Source: Azolla caroliniana
Lineage: Eukaryota > Polypodiophyta
Direction of reading: 5' to 3'
NCBI GenBank assembly: GCA_043228905.1
Contig: JBHGNT010000102.1
Span: forward strand, 25,827 to 89,826
Length of the DNA stretch: 64,000 bases
The translations under genes were made by a program, and so were the position numbers. This document shows positions 13,553-27,519 of this stretch, piece by piece (the stretch's first letter is position 1; every line of letters begins with the position of its first letter). The notes beneath the pieces were generated by a model. That model had not been told where the DNA came from and did no database searches. It saw nothing but the letters and a program-made list of their open reading frames with translations.

Positions 13553-16375
13553 TAGCTAGCTTTGTTAGCTTCGATTCGCATGTTTTAACACAAAAATCCG
13601 ATATAACACGAGCCAGGTATGACCATTTTAATTTACTCACGGGCTCTTCTCAACTCCCTTCTCAAATTTGCTAATTTCTTCATGTCTCTCGACCTGAGTT
13701 TCAAAATCTTGATTTTTTAAGTCCATATCATAGCTAGCATTGTTAGCTTCGATATCCATGTTTGAACACAGAAATCCGTTATCACACGAGCCAGGTATGA
13801 ACATTTTAATTTACTCACGGGCTCTTCTCAACTCCCTCCTCAAATTTGCTAATTTCTTCATGTCTCTCGACCTGAATTTCAAAATCTTGATTTTTTAATT
13901 CCATATTATAGCTAGCATTGTTAGCTTCGATACGCATGTTTGAACACAGAAATCCGATATCACACGAGCCTGGTATGAACATTTTCATTTACTCACGGGC
14001 TCTTCTCAAGTCCCTCCTCAAATTTGCTAATTTTTTCATGTCTCTCGACCTGAGTTTCAAAATCTTGATTTTTTAATTCTATATCATAGCTAGCATTGTT
14101 AGCTTCGATACGCATGTTTGAACACAGAAATCCGTTATCACACGAGCCTGGTATAAACATTTTTATTTACTCACAGGCTCTTCTCAACTCCCTCCTCAAA
14201 TATGCTAATTTCTTCATGTCTCTCGACCTGAGTTTCAAAATCTTGTTTTTTTAATTCCATAACATAGCTAGCATTGTTAGCTTCGATACGCATGTTTCAA
14301 CACAGAAATCCGATATCACACGAGGCAGGTATGACCATTTTAATTTACCCACGGGCTCTTCTCAACTCCCTCATCAAATTTGCTAATATCTTCATGTCTC
14401 TCGACCTGAGTTTCAAAATCTTGATTTTTTAAGTCCATATCATAGCTAGCATCGTTAGCTTCGTTATCCATGTTTGAACACAAAAATCCGATATCACCCG
14501 AGCCTGGTATGAACATTTTAATTTACTCACAGGCTCTTCTCAACTCCCTCCTCAAATTTGCTAATTTCTTCATGTCTCTCGACCTGAGTTTCAAAATCTT
14601 GATTTTTTAATTCTATATCATAGCTAACATTGTTATCTTCGATACGCATGTTTGAACACAAAAATCCGTTATCACACGAGCCAGGTATGAACATTTTAAT
14701 TTACTCACAGGCTCTGCTCAACTCCCTCCTCAAATTTGCTAATTTCTTCATGTCTCTCGACCTGAATTTCAAAATCTTGATTTTTTAATTCCATATCATA
14801 GCTAGCATTGTTAGCTTCGATACGCATGTTTGAACACAAAAATCCGATATCACACGAGCGAGGTATGAACATTTCCATTTACTCACAGGCTCTTCTCAAC
14901 TCCCTCCTCAATTTTTCTAATTTCTTCATGTCTCTCGACCTGAATTTCAAAATCTTGATTTTTTAATTCCATATCATAGCTAGCTTTGTTAGCTTCGATT
15001 CGCATGTTTTAACACAAAAATCCGATATAACACGAGCCAGGTATGACCATTTTAATTTACTCACGGGCTCTTCTCAACTCCCTTCTCAAATTTGGTAATT
15101 TCTTCATGTCTCTCGACCTGAGTTTCAAAATCTTGATTTTTTAAGTCCATATCATAGCTAGCATTGTTAGCTTCGATATCCATGTTTGAACACAGAAATC
15201 TGTTATCACACGAGCCAGGTATGAACATTTTAATTTACTCACGGGCTCTTCTCAACTCCCTCCTCAAATTTGCTAATTTCTTCATGTCTCTCGACCTGAA
15301 TTTCAAAATCTTGATTTTTTAATTCCATATTATAGCTAGCATTGTTAGCTTCGATACGCATGTTTGAACACAGAAATCCGATATCACACGAGCCTGGTAT
15401 GAACATTTTCATTTACTCACGGGCTCTTCTCAAGTCCCTCCTCAAATTTGCTAATTTTTTCATGTCTCTCGACCTGAGTTTCAAAATCTTGATTTTTTAA
15501 TTCTATATCATAGCTAGCATTGTTAGCTTCGATACGCATGTTTGAACACAGAAATCCGTTATCACACGAGCCTGGTATAAACATTTTAATTTACTCACAG
15601 GCTCTTCTCAACTCCCTCCTGAAATATGCTAATTTCTTCATGTCTCTCGACCTGAGTTTCAAAATCTTGTTTTTTTAATTCCATAACATAGCTAGCATTG
15701 TTAGCTTCGATACGCATGTTTCAACACAGAAATCCGATATCACACGAGGCAGGTATGACCATTTTAATTTACCCACGGGCTCTTCTCAACTCCCTCATCA
15801 AATTTGCTAATATCTTCATGTCTCTCGACCTGAGTTTCAAAATCTTGATTTTTTAAGTCCATATCATAGCTAGCATCGTTAGCTTCGTTATCCATGTTTG
15901 AACACAAAAATCCGATATCACCCGAGCCTGGTATGAACATTTTAATTTACTCACAGGCTCTTCTCAACTCCCTCCTCAAATTTGCTAATTTCTTCATGTC
16001 TCTCGACCTGAGTTTCAAAATCTTGATTTTTTAATTCTATATCATAGCTAACATTGTTAGCTTCGATACGCATGTTTGAACACAAAAATCCGTTATCACA
16101 CGAGCCAGGTATGAACATTTTAATTTACTCACAGGCTCTTCTCAACTCCCTCCTCAAATTTGCTAATTTCTTCATGTCTCTCGACCTGAATTTCAAAATC
16201 TTGATTTTTTAATTCCATATCATAGCTAGCATTGTTAGCTTCGATACGCATGTTTGAACACAAAAATCCGATATCACACGAGCGAGGTATGAACATTTCC
16301 ATTTACTCACAGGCTCTTCTCAACTCCCTCCTCAATTTTTCTAATTTCTTCATGTCTCTCGACCTGAATTTCAAA
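13553..16375 (-). repeat. Tandem 8-monomer higher-order repeat, two copies
   Basis: The block from about 13,553 to 14,976 recurs as about 14,977 to 16,375 at an offset of 1,424 bp (8 x 178). Shared markers include the CGAGGCAGGTATG variant at 14,321 and 15,745, ATCATCGTTAGC-type changes (GCATCGTTAGC) just downstream, and AACATTTCCATTTAC at about 14,868 and 16,292. The CGAGGCAGG marker occurs again at 16,813, only 6 monomers later, so the next unit has lost two monomers. The flanking piece 13,100-14,117 also matches 17,372-18,389 at a 24-monomer offset. Confidence 0.85.
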
Positions 16376-19309
16376 ATCTGGATTTCTTAATTCCATAACA
16401 TAGCTAGCATTGTTAGCTTCGATACTTATGTTTGAACACAGAAATCCGATATCACACGAGCCTGGTATGAACATTTTCATTTACTCACGGGCTCTTCTCA
16501 AGTCCCTCCTCAAATTTGCTAATTTCTTCATGTCTCTCGACCTGAGTTTCAAAATCTTGATTTTTTAATTCTATATCATAGCTAGCATTGTTAGCTTCGA
16601 TACGCATGTTTGAACACAGAAATCCGTTATCACACGAGCCTGGTATAAACATTTTAATTTACTCACAGGCTCTTCTCAACTCCCTCCTCAAATATGCTAA
16701 TTTCTTCATGTCTCTCGACCTGAGTTTCAAAATCTTGTTTTTTTAATTCCATAACATAGCTAGCATTGTTAGCTTCGATACGCATGTTTCAACACAGAAA
16801 TCCGATATCACACGAGGCAGGTATGACCATTTTAATTTACCCACGGGCTCTTCTCAACTCCCTCATCAAATTTGCTAATATCTTCATGTCTCTCGACCTG
16901 AGTTTCAAAATCTTGATTTTTTAAGTCCATATCATAGCTAGCATCGTTAGCTTCGTTATCCATGTTTGAACACAAAAATCCGATATCACCCGAGCCTGGT
17001 ATGAACATTTTAATTTACTCACAGGCTCTTCTCAACTCCCTCCTCAAATTTTCTAATTTCTTCATGTCTCTCGACCTGAATTTCAAAATCTTCATTTTTT
17101 AATTCTATATCATAGCTAACATTGTTAGCTTCGATACGCATGTTTGAACACAAAAATCCGATATAACACGAGCCAGGTATGACCATTTTAATTTACTCAC
17201 AGGCTCTTCTCAACTCCCTTCTCAAATTTGGTAATTTCTTCATGTCTTTCGACCTGAGTTTCAAAATCTTGATTTTTTAAGTCCATATCATAGCTAGCAT
17301 TGTTAGCTTCGATATCCATGTTTGAACACAGAAATCTGTTATCACACGAGCCAGGTATGAACATTTTAATTTACTCACGGGCTCTTCTCAACTCCCTCCT
17401 CAAATTTGCTAATTTCTTCATGTCTCTCGACCTGAATTTCAAAATCTTGATTTTTTAATTCCATATTATAGCTAGCATTGTTAGCTTCGATACGCATGTT
17501 TGAACACAGAAATCCGATATCACACGAGCCTGGTATGAACATTTTCATTTACTCACGGGCTCTTCTCAAGTCCCTCCTCAAATTTGCTAATTTGTTCATG
17601 TCTCTCGACCTGAGTTTCAAAATCTTGATTTCTTAATTCTATAACATAGCTAGCATTGTTAGCTTCGATACGCATGTTTGAACACAGAAATCCGATATCA
17701 CACGAGCCTGGTATGAACATTTTCATTTACTCACGGGCTCTTCTCAAGTCCCTCCTCAAATTTGCTAATTTTTTCATGTCTATCGACCTGAGTTTCAAAA
17801 TCTTGATTTTTTAATTCCATATCATAGCTAGCTTTGTTAGCTTCGATTCGCATGTTTTAACACAAAAATCCGATATAACACGAGCCAGGTATGACCATTT
17901 TAATTTACTCACGGGCTCTTCTCAACTCCCTTCTCAAATTTGGTAATTTCTTCATGTCTCTCGACCTGAGTTTCAAAATCTTGATTTTTTAAGTCCATAT
18001 CATAGCTAGCATTGTTAGCTTCGATATCCATGTTTGAACACAGAAATCTGTTATCACACGAGCCAGGTATGAACATTTTAATTTACTCACGGGCTCTTCT
18101 CAACTCCCTCCTCAAATTTGCTAATTTCTTCATGTCTCTCGACCTGAATTTCAAAATCTTGATTTTTTAATTCCATATTATAGCTAGCATTGTTAGCTTC
18201 GATACGCATGTTTGAACACAGAAATCCGATATCACACGAGCTTGGTATGAACATTTTCATTTACTCACGGGCTCTTCTCAAGTCCCTCCTCAAATTTGCT
18301 AATTTTTTCATGTCTCTCGACCTGAGTTTCAAAATCTTGATTTTTTAATTCTATATCATAGCTAGCATTGTTAGCTTCGATACGCATGTTTGAACACAAA
18401 AATCCGATATCACACAAGCCTGGTATGAACATTTTCATTTACTCACGGGCTCTTCTCAACTCCCTCCTCAAATATGCTAATTTCTTCATGTCTCTCGAGC
18501 TGAGTTTCCAAATCTTGTTTTTTTAATTCCATATCATAGCTAGCATTGTTAGCTTCGATACGCATGTTTCAACACAGAAATCCGATATCACACGAGCCAG
18601 GTATGACCATTTTCATTTACCCACGGGCTCTTCTCAACTCCCTCCTCAAATTTGCTAATTTCTTCATGTCTCTCGACCTGAGTTTCAAAATCTTGATTTT
18701 TTAAGTCCATATCATAGCTAGCATTGTTATCTTCGTTATCCATGTTTGAACACAAAAATCCGATATCACCCGAGCCTGGTATGAACATTTTCATTTACTC
18801 ACAGGCTCTTCTCAACTCCCTCCTCAAATTTGCTAATTTCTTCATGTCTCTCGACCTGAGTTTCAAAATCTTGATTTTTTAATTCTATATCATAGCTAGC
18901 ATTGTTAGCTTCGATACGCATGTTTGAACACAGAAATCCGATATCACACGAGCCAGGTATGACCATTTTAATTTACTCAGAGGCTCTTCTCAACTCCCTC
19001 CTCAAATTTGCTAATTTCTTCATGTCTCTCGACCTGAGTTTCAAAATCTTGATTTTTTAAGTCCATATCATAGCTAGCATTGTTATCTTCGTTATCCATG
19101 TTTGAACACAAAAATCCGATATCACACGAGCCTGGTATGAACATTTTCATTTACTCACAGGCTCTTCTCAATTCCCTCCTCAAATTTGCTAATTTGTTCA
19201 TGTCTCTCGACCTGAGTTTCAAAATCTTGATTTCTTAATTCCATATCATAGCTAACATTGTTAGCTTCGATACGCATGTTTGAACACAAAAATCCGTTAT
19301 CACACGAGC

Positions 19310-19330
19310 CAGGTATGAATCTTCTCAACT
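19310..19330 (-). repeat. Truncated monomer with a 21-bp deletion
   Basis: At 19,319-19,320 the sequence passes directly from AGGTATGAA to TCTTCTCAACTCC. Other monomers have 21 bases between these points (the CATTTTAATTTACTCAC region and the following CAGGC). This shifts the register of everything downstream by -21: 18,588 to 19,813 is 1,225 bp instead of 1,246. It is the only clear multi-base indel within the reverse arm. The deletion also joins open frames, producing an atypical 74-codon frame on the minus strand that has no meaning as a gene. Confidence 0.92.
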
Positions 19331-22300
19331 CCCTCCTCAAATTTGCTAATTTTTTCATGTCGATCGACCTGAGTTTCAAAATCTTGATTTTTTAATTCCA
19401 TATCATAGCTAGCATTGTTAGCTTCGATTCGCATGTTTTAACACAGAAATCCGATATCACACGAGCCTGGTATGAACATTTTCATTTACTCACGGGCTCT
19501 TCTCAAGTCCCTCCTCAAATTTGCTAATTTTTTCATGTCTCTCGACCTGAGTTTCAAAATCTTGATTTTTTAATTCTATATCATAGCTAGCATTGTTAGC
19601 TTCGATACGCATGTTTGAACACAAAAATCCGATATCACACGAGCCTGGTATGAACATTTTCATTTACTCACGGGCTCTTCTCAACTCCCTCCTCAAATAT
19701 GCTAATTTCTTCATGTCTCTCGACCTGAGTTTCCAAATCTTGTTTTTTTAATTCCATATCATAGCTAGCATTGTTAGCTTCGATACGCATGTTTCAACAC
19801 AGAAATCCGATATCACACGAGCCAGGTATGACCATTTTCATTTACCCACGGGCTCTTCTCAACTCCCTCCTCAAATTTGCTAATTTCTTCATGTCTCTCG
19901 ACCTGAGTTTCAAAATCTTGATTTTTTAAGTCCATATCATAGCTAGCATTGTTATCTTCGTTATCCATGTTTGAACACAAAAATCCGATATCACCCGAGC
20001 CTGGTATGAACATTTTCATTTACTCACAGGCTCTTCTCAACTCCCTCCTCAAATTTGCTAATTTCTTCATGTCTCTCGACCTGAGTTTCAAAATCTTAAT
20101 TTTTTAATTCCATATTATAGCTAGCATTGTTAGCTTCGATACGCATGTTTGAACACAGAAATCCGATATCACACGAGCCTGGTATGAACATTTTCATTTA
20201 CTCACGGGCTCTTCTCAAGTCCCTCCTCAAATTTGCTAATTTTTTCATGTCTCTCGACCTGAGTTTCAAAATCTTGATTTTTTAATTCTATATCATAGCT
20301 AGCATTGTTAGCTTCGATACGCATGTTTGAACACAGAAATCCGTTATCACACGAGCCTGGTATAAACATTTTAATTTACTCACAGGCTCTTCTCAACTCC
20401 CTCCTCAAATATGCTAATTTCTTCATGTCTCTCGACCTGAGTTTCAAAATCTTGTTTTTTTAATTCCATATCATAGCTAGCATTGTTAGCTTCGATACGC
20501 ATGTTTCAACACAGAAATCCGATATCACACGAGCCAGGTATGACCATTTTAATTTACCCACGGGCTCTTCTCAACTCCCTCCTCAAATTTGCTAATTTCT
20601 TCATGTCTCTCGACCTGAGTTTCAAAATCTTGATTTTTTAAGTCCATATTATAGCTAGCATTGTTAGCTTCGTTATCCATGTTTGAACACAAAAATCCGA
20701 TATCACCCGAGCCTGGTATGAACATTTTAATTTACTCACAGGCTCTTCTCAACTCCCTCCTCAAATTTGCTAATTTCTTCATGTCTCTCGATCTGAGTTT
20801 CAAAATCTTGATTTTTTAATTCTATATCATAGCTAACATTGTTAGCTTCGATACGCATGTTTGAACACAAAAATCCGATATCACCCGAGCCTGGTATGAA
20901 CATTTTCATTTACTCACAGGCTCTTCTCAACTCCCTCCTCAAATTTGCTAATTTCTTCATGTCTCTCGACCTGAGTTTCAAAATCTTGATTTTTTAATTC
21001 CATATCATAGCTAGCTTTGTTAGCTTCGATTCGCATGTTTTAACACAAAAATCCGATATAACACGAGCCAGGTATGACCATTTTAATTTACTCACGGGCT
21101 CTTCTCAACTCCCTTCTCAAATTTGCTAATTTCTTCATGTCTCTCGACCTGAGTTTCAAAATCTTGATTTTTTAAGTCCATATCATAGCTAGCATTGTTA
21201 GCTTCGATATCCATGTTTGAACACAGAAATCCGTTATCACACGAGCCAGGTATGAACATTTTAATTTACTCACGGGCTCTTCTCAACTCCCTCCTCAAAT
21301 TTGCTAATTTCTTCATGTCTCTCGACCTGAATTTCAAAATCTTAATTTTTTAATTCCATATTATAGCTAGCATTGTTAGCTTCGATACGCATGTTTGAAC
21401 ACAGAAATCCGATATCACACGAGCCTGGTATGAACATTTTCATTTACTCACGGGCTCTTCTCAAGTCCCTCCTCAAATTTGCTAATTTTTTCATGTCTCT
21501 CGACCTGAGTTTCAAAATCTTGATTTTTTAATTCTATATCATAGCTAGCATTGTTAGCTTCGATACGCATGTTTGAACACAAAAATCCGATATCACACGA
21601 GCCTGGTATGAACATTTTCATTTACTCACGGGCTCTTCTCAACTCCCTCCTCAAATATGCTAATTTCTTCATGTCTCTCGACCTGAGTTTCCAAATCTTG
21701 TTTTTTTAATTCCATATCATAGCTAGCATTGTTAGCTTCGATACGCATGTTTCAACACAGAAATCCGATATCACACGAGCCAGGTATGACCATTTTCATT
21801 TACCCACGGGCTCTTCTCAACTCCCTCCTCAAATTTGCTAATTTCTTCATGTCTCTCGACCTGAGTTTCAAAATCTTGATTTTTTAAGTCCATATCATAG
21901 CTAGCATTGTTATCTTCGTTATCCATGTTTGAACACAAAAATCCGATATCACCCGAGCCTGGTATGAACATTTTCATTTACTCACAGGCTCTTCTCAATT
22001 CCCTCCTCAAATTTGCTAATTTCTTCATGTCTCTCGACCTGAGTTTCAAAATCTTGATTTTTTAATTCTATATCATAGCTAACATTGTTAGCTTCGATAC
22101 GCATGTTTGAACACAAAAATCCGTTATCACACGAGCCAGGTATGAACATTTTCATTTACTCACGGGCTCTTCTCAACTCCCTCCTCAAATATGCTAATTT
22201 CTTCATGTCTCTCGACCTGAGTTTCCAAATCTTGTTTTTTTAATTCCATATCATAGCTAGCATTGTTAGCTTCGATACGCATGTTTCAACACAGAAATCC

Positions 22301-24494
22301 GATATCACACGAGCCTGGTATGAACATTTTCATTTACTCACGGGCTCTTCTCAACTCCCTCCTCAAATATGCTAATTTCTTCATGTCTCTCGACCTGAGT
22401 TTCCAAATCTTGTTTTTTTAATTCCATATCATAGCTAGCATTGTTAGCTTCGATACGCATGTTTCAACACAGAAATCCGATATCACACGAGCCAGGTATG
22501 ACCATTTTCATTTACCCACGGGCTCTTCTCAACTCCCTCCTCAAATTTGCTAATTTCTTCATGTCTCTCGACCTGAGTTTCAAAATCTTGATTTTTTAAG
22601 TCCATATCATAGCTAGCATTGTTATCTTCGTTATCCATGTTTGAACACAAAAATCTGATATCACCCGAGCCTGGTATGAACATTTTCATTTACTCACAGG
22701 CTCTTCTCAATTCCCTCCTCAAATTTGCTCATTTCTTCATGTCTCTCGACCTGAGTTTCAAAATCTTGATTTTTTAATTCTATATCATAGCTAACATTGT
22801 TAGCTTCGATACGCATGTTTGAACACAAAAATCCGTTATCACACGAGCCAGGTATGAACATTTTAATTTACTCACAGGCTCTTCTCAACTCCCTCCTCAA
22901 ATTTGCTAATTTCTTCATGTCTCTCGACCTGAATTTCAAAATCTTGATTTTTTAATTCCATATTATAGCTAGCATTGTTAGCTTCGATACGCATGTTTCA
23001 ACACAGAAATCCGATATCACACGAGCCTGGTATGAACATTTTCATTTACTCACGGGCTCTTCTCAAGTCCCTCCTCAAATTTGCTAATTTTTTCATGTCT
23101 CTCGACCTGAGTTTCAAAATCTTGATTTTTTAATTCCATATCATAGCTAGCTTTGTTAGCTTCGATTCGCATGTTTTAACACAAATATCCGATATAACAC
23201 GAGCCAGGTATGACCATTTTAATTTACTCACGGGCTCTTCTCAAATCCCTTCTCAAATTTGCTAATTTCTTCATGTCTCTCGACCTGAGTTTCAAAATCT
23301 TGATTTTTGAAGTTCATATCATAGCTAGCATTGTTAGCTTCGATATCCGTGTTTGAACACAGAAATCCGTTATCACACGAGCCAGGTATGAACATTTTAA
23401 TTTACTCACGGGCTCTTCTCAACTCCCTCCTCAAATTTGCTAATTTCTTCATGTCTCTCGACCTGAATTTCAAAATCTTGATTTTTTAATTCCATATTAT
23501 AGCTAGCATTGTTAGCTTCGATATACATGTTTGAACACAGAAATCCGATATCACACGAGCGAGGTATGAACATTTTAATTTACTCAGAGGCTCTTCTCAA
23601 CTCCCTCCTCAATTTTTCTAATTTCTTCATGTCTCTCGACCTGAATTTCAAAATCTTGATTTTTTAATTCCATATCATAGCTAGCATTGTTAGCTTCGAT
23701 ACGCATGTTTGAACACAAAAATCCGATATCACACGAGCCTGGTATGAACATTTTCATTTACTCACGGGCTCTTCTCAAGTCCCTCCTCAAATTTGCTAAT
23801 TTGTTCATGTCTCTCGACCTGAGTTTCAAAATCTTGATTTCTTAATTCCATAACATAGCTAGCATTGTTAGCTTCGATACGCATGTTTGAACACAGAAAT
23901 CCGATATCACACGAGCCTGGTATGAACATTTTCATTTACTCACGGGCTCTTCTCAAGTCCCTCCTCAAATTTGCTAATTTTTTCATGTCTATCGACCTGA
24001 GTTTCAAAATCTTGATTTTTTAATTCCATATCATAGCTAGCTTTGTTAGCTTCGATTCGCATGTTTTAACACAAAAATCCGATATAACACGAGCCAGGTA
24101 TGACCATTTTAATTTACTCACGGGCTCTTCTCAACTCCCTTCTCAAATTTGGTAATTTCTTCATGTCTCTCGACCTGAGTTTCAAAATCTTGATTTTTTA
24201 AGTCCATATCATAGCTAGCATTGTTAGCTTCGATATCCATGTTTGAATACAGAAATCTGTTATCACACGAGCCAGGTATGAACATTTTAATTTACTCACG
24301 GGCTCTTCTCAACTCCCTCCTCAAATTTGCTAATTTCTTCATGTCTCTCGACCTGAATTTCAAAATCTTGATTTTTTAATTCCATATTATAGCTAGCATT
24401 GTTAGCTTCGATACGCATGTTTGAACACAGAAATCCGATATCACACGAGCCTGGTATGAACATTTTCATTTACTCACGGGCTCTTCTCAAGTCC

Positions 24495-26693
24495 CTCCTC
24501 AAATTTGCTAATTTTTTCATGTCTCTCGACCTGAGTTTCAAAATCTTGATTTTTTAATTCTATATCATAGCTAGCATTGTTAGCTTCGATACGCATGTTT
24601 GAACACAAAAATCCGATATCACACGAGCCTGGTATGAACATTTTCATTTACTCACGGGCTCTTCTCAACTCCCTCCTCAAATATGCTAATTTCTTCATGT
24701 CTCTCGACCTGAGTTTCCAAATCTTGTTTTTTTAATTCCATATCATAGCTAGCATTGTTAGCTTCGATACGCATGTTTCAACACAGAAATCCGATATCAC
24801 ACGAGCCAGGTATGACCATTTTCATTTACCCACGGGCTCTTCTCAACTCCCTCCTCAAATTTGCTAATTTCTTCATGTCTCTCGACCTGAGTTTCAAAAT
24901 CTTGATTTTTTAAGTCCATATCATAGCTAGCATTGTTATCTTCGTTATCCATGTTTGAACACAAAAATCCGATATCACCCGAGCCTGGTATGAACATTTT
25001 CATTTACTCACAGGCTCTTCTCAATTCCCTCCTCAAATTTGCTAATTTCTTCATGTCTCTCGACCTGAGTTTCAAAATCTTGATTTTTTAATTCTATATC
25101 ATAGCTAACATTGTTAGCTTCGATACGCATGTTTGAACACAAAAATCCGTTATCACACGAGCCAGGTATGAACATTTTAATTTACTCACAGGCTCTTCTC
25201 AACTCCCTCCTCAAATTTGCTAATTTCTTCATGTCTCTCGACCTGAATTTCAAAATCTTGATTTTTTAATTCCATATTATAGCTAGCATTGTTAGCTTCG
25301 ATACGCATGTTTGAACACAGAAATCCGATATCACACGAGCCTGGTATGAACATTTTCATTTACTCACGGGCTCTTCTCAAGTCCCTCCTCAAATTTGCTA
25401 ATTTTTCATGTCTGTCGACCTGAGTTTCAAAATCTTGATTTTTTAATTCTATATCATAGCTAGCATTGTTAGCTTCGATACGCATGTTTGAACACAAAAA
25501 TCCGATATCACACGAGCCTGGTATGAACATTTTCATTTACTCACGGGCTCTTCTCAACTCCCTCCTCAAATATGCTAATTTCTTCATGTCTCTCGACCTG
25601 AGTTTCCAAATCTTGTTTTTTTAATTCCATATCATAGCTAGCATTGTTAGCTTCGATACGCATGTTTCAACACAGAAATCCGATATCACACGAGCCAGGT
25701 ATGACCATTTTCATTTACCCACGGGCTCTTCTCAACTCCCTCCTCAAATTTGCTAATTTCTTCATGTCTCTCGACCTGAGTTTCAAAATCTTGATTTTTT
25801 AAGTCCATATCATAGCTAGCAGTGTTATCTTCGTTATCCATGTTTGAACACAACAATCCGATATCACCCGAGCCTGGTATGAACATTTTCATTTACTCAC
25901 AGGCTCTTCTCAACTCCCTCCTCAAATTTGCTAATTTCTTCATGTCTCTCGACCTGAGTTTCAAAATCTTGATTTTTTAATTCTATATCATAGCTAACAT
26001 TGTTAGCTTCGATACGCATGTTTGAACACAAAAATCCGTTATCACACGAGCCAGGTATGAACATTTTAATTTACTCACAGGCTCTTCTCAACTCCCTCCT
26101 CAAATTTGCTAATTTCTTCATGTCTCTCGACCTGAATTTCAAAATCTTGATTTTTAAATTCCATATCATAGCTAGCATTGTTAGCTTCGATACGCATTTT
26201 CGAACACAAAAATCCGATATCACACGAGCGAGGTATGAACATTTTAATTTACTCACAGGCTCTTCTCAACTCCCTCCTCAAATTTGCTAATTTCTTCATG
26301 TCTCTCGACCTGAGTTTCAAAATCTTGATTTTTTAATTCTATATCATAGCTAACATTGTTAGCTTCGATACGCATGTTTGAACACAAAAATCCGTTATCA
26401 CACGAGCCAGGTATGAACATTTTAATTTACTCACAGGCTCTTCTCAACTCCCTCCTCAAATTTGCTAATTTCTTCATGTCTCTCGACCTGAATTTCAAAA
26501 TCTTGATTTTTAAATTCCATATCATAGCTAGCATTGTTAGCTTCGATACGCATGTTTGAACACAAAAATCCGATATCACACGAGCGAGGTATGAACATTT
26601 TAATTTACTCACAGGCTCTTCTCAACTCCCTCCTCAAATTTGCTAATTTCTTCATGTCTCTCGACCTGAGTTTCAAAATCTTGATTTTTTAAG
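24495..26693 (-). repeat. Higher-order block, copy 1 (24-monomer offset pair)
   Basis: This stretch of about 12 monomers matches about 28,766-30,965 at an offset of 4,272 bp (24 x 178), or 4,271 before the 1-bp loss near 25,400 (AATTTTTCATG instead of AATTTTTTCATG). Both copies hold the cassette GTTTCCAAATCTTG then GTTTCAACACAG then TTTACCCACGGG then TCACCCGAGCC, followed by monomers with TTTTTAAATTCC. The CGCATTTTCGAACAC variant near 26,193 corresponds to CGCATGTTCGAACAC near 30,465, a single difference. Copy 1 differs privately at TAGCAGTGTTATC (about 25,819) and CACAACAATCC (about 25,852). Confidence 0.83.
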
Positions 26694-27519
26694 TCCATAT
26701 CATAGCTAGCATTGTTAGCTTCGATATCCATGTTTGAACACAGAAATCCGTTATCACACGAGCCAGGTATGAACATTTTAATTTACTCACGGGCTCTTCT
26801 CAACTCCCTCCTCAAATTTGCTAATTTCTTCATGTCTCTCGACCTGAGTTTCAAAATCTTGATTTTTTAAGTCCATATCATAGCTAGCATTGTTAGCTTC
26901 GATATCCATGTTTGAACACAGAAATCCGTTATCACACGAGCCAGGTATGAACATTTTAATTTACTCACGGGCTCTTCTCAACTCCCTCCTCAAATTTGCT
27001 AATTTCTTCATGTCTCTCGACCTGAATTTCAAAATCTTGATTTTTTAATTCCATATTATAGCTAGCATTGTTAGCTTCGATACGCATGTTTGAACACAGA
27101 AATCCGATATCACACGAGCCTGGTATGAACATTTTCATTTACTCACGGGCTCTTCTCAAGTCCCTCCTCAAATTTGCTAATTTTTTCATGTCTCTCGACC
27201 TGAGTTTCAAAATCTTGATTTTTTAATTCTATATCATAGCTAGCATTGTTAGCTTCGATACACATGTTTGAACACAAAAATCCGATATCACACGAGCCAG
27301 GTATGACCATTTTAATTTACTCACGGGCTCTTCTCAACTCCCTTCTCAAATTTGCTAATTTCTTCATGTCTCTCGACCTGAGTTTCCAAATCTTGTTTTT
27401 TTAATTCCATATCATAGCTAGCATTGTTAGCTTCGATACGCATGTTTCAACACAGAAATCCGATATCACACGAGCCAGGTATGACCATTTTCATTTACCC
27501 ACGGGCTCTTCTCAACTCC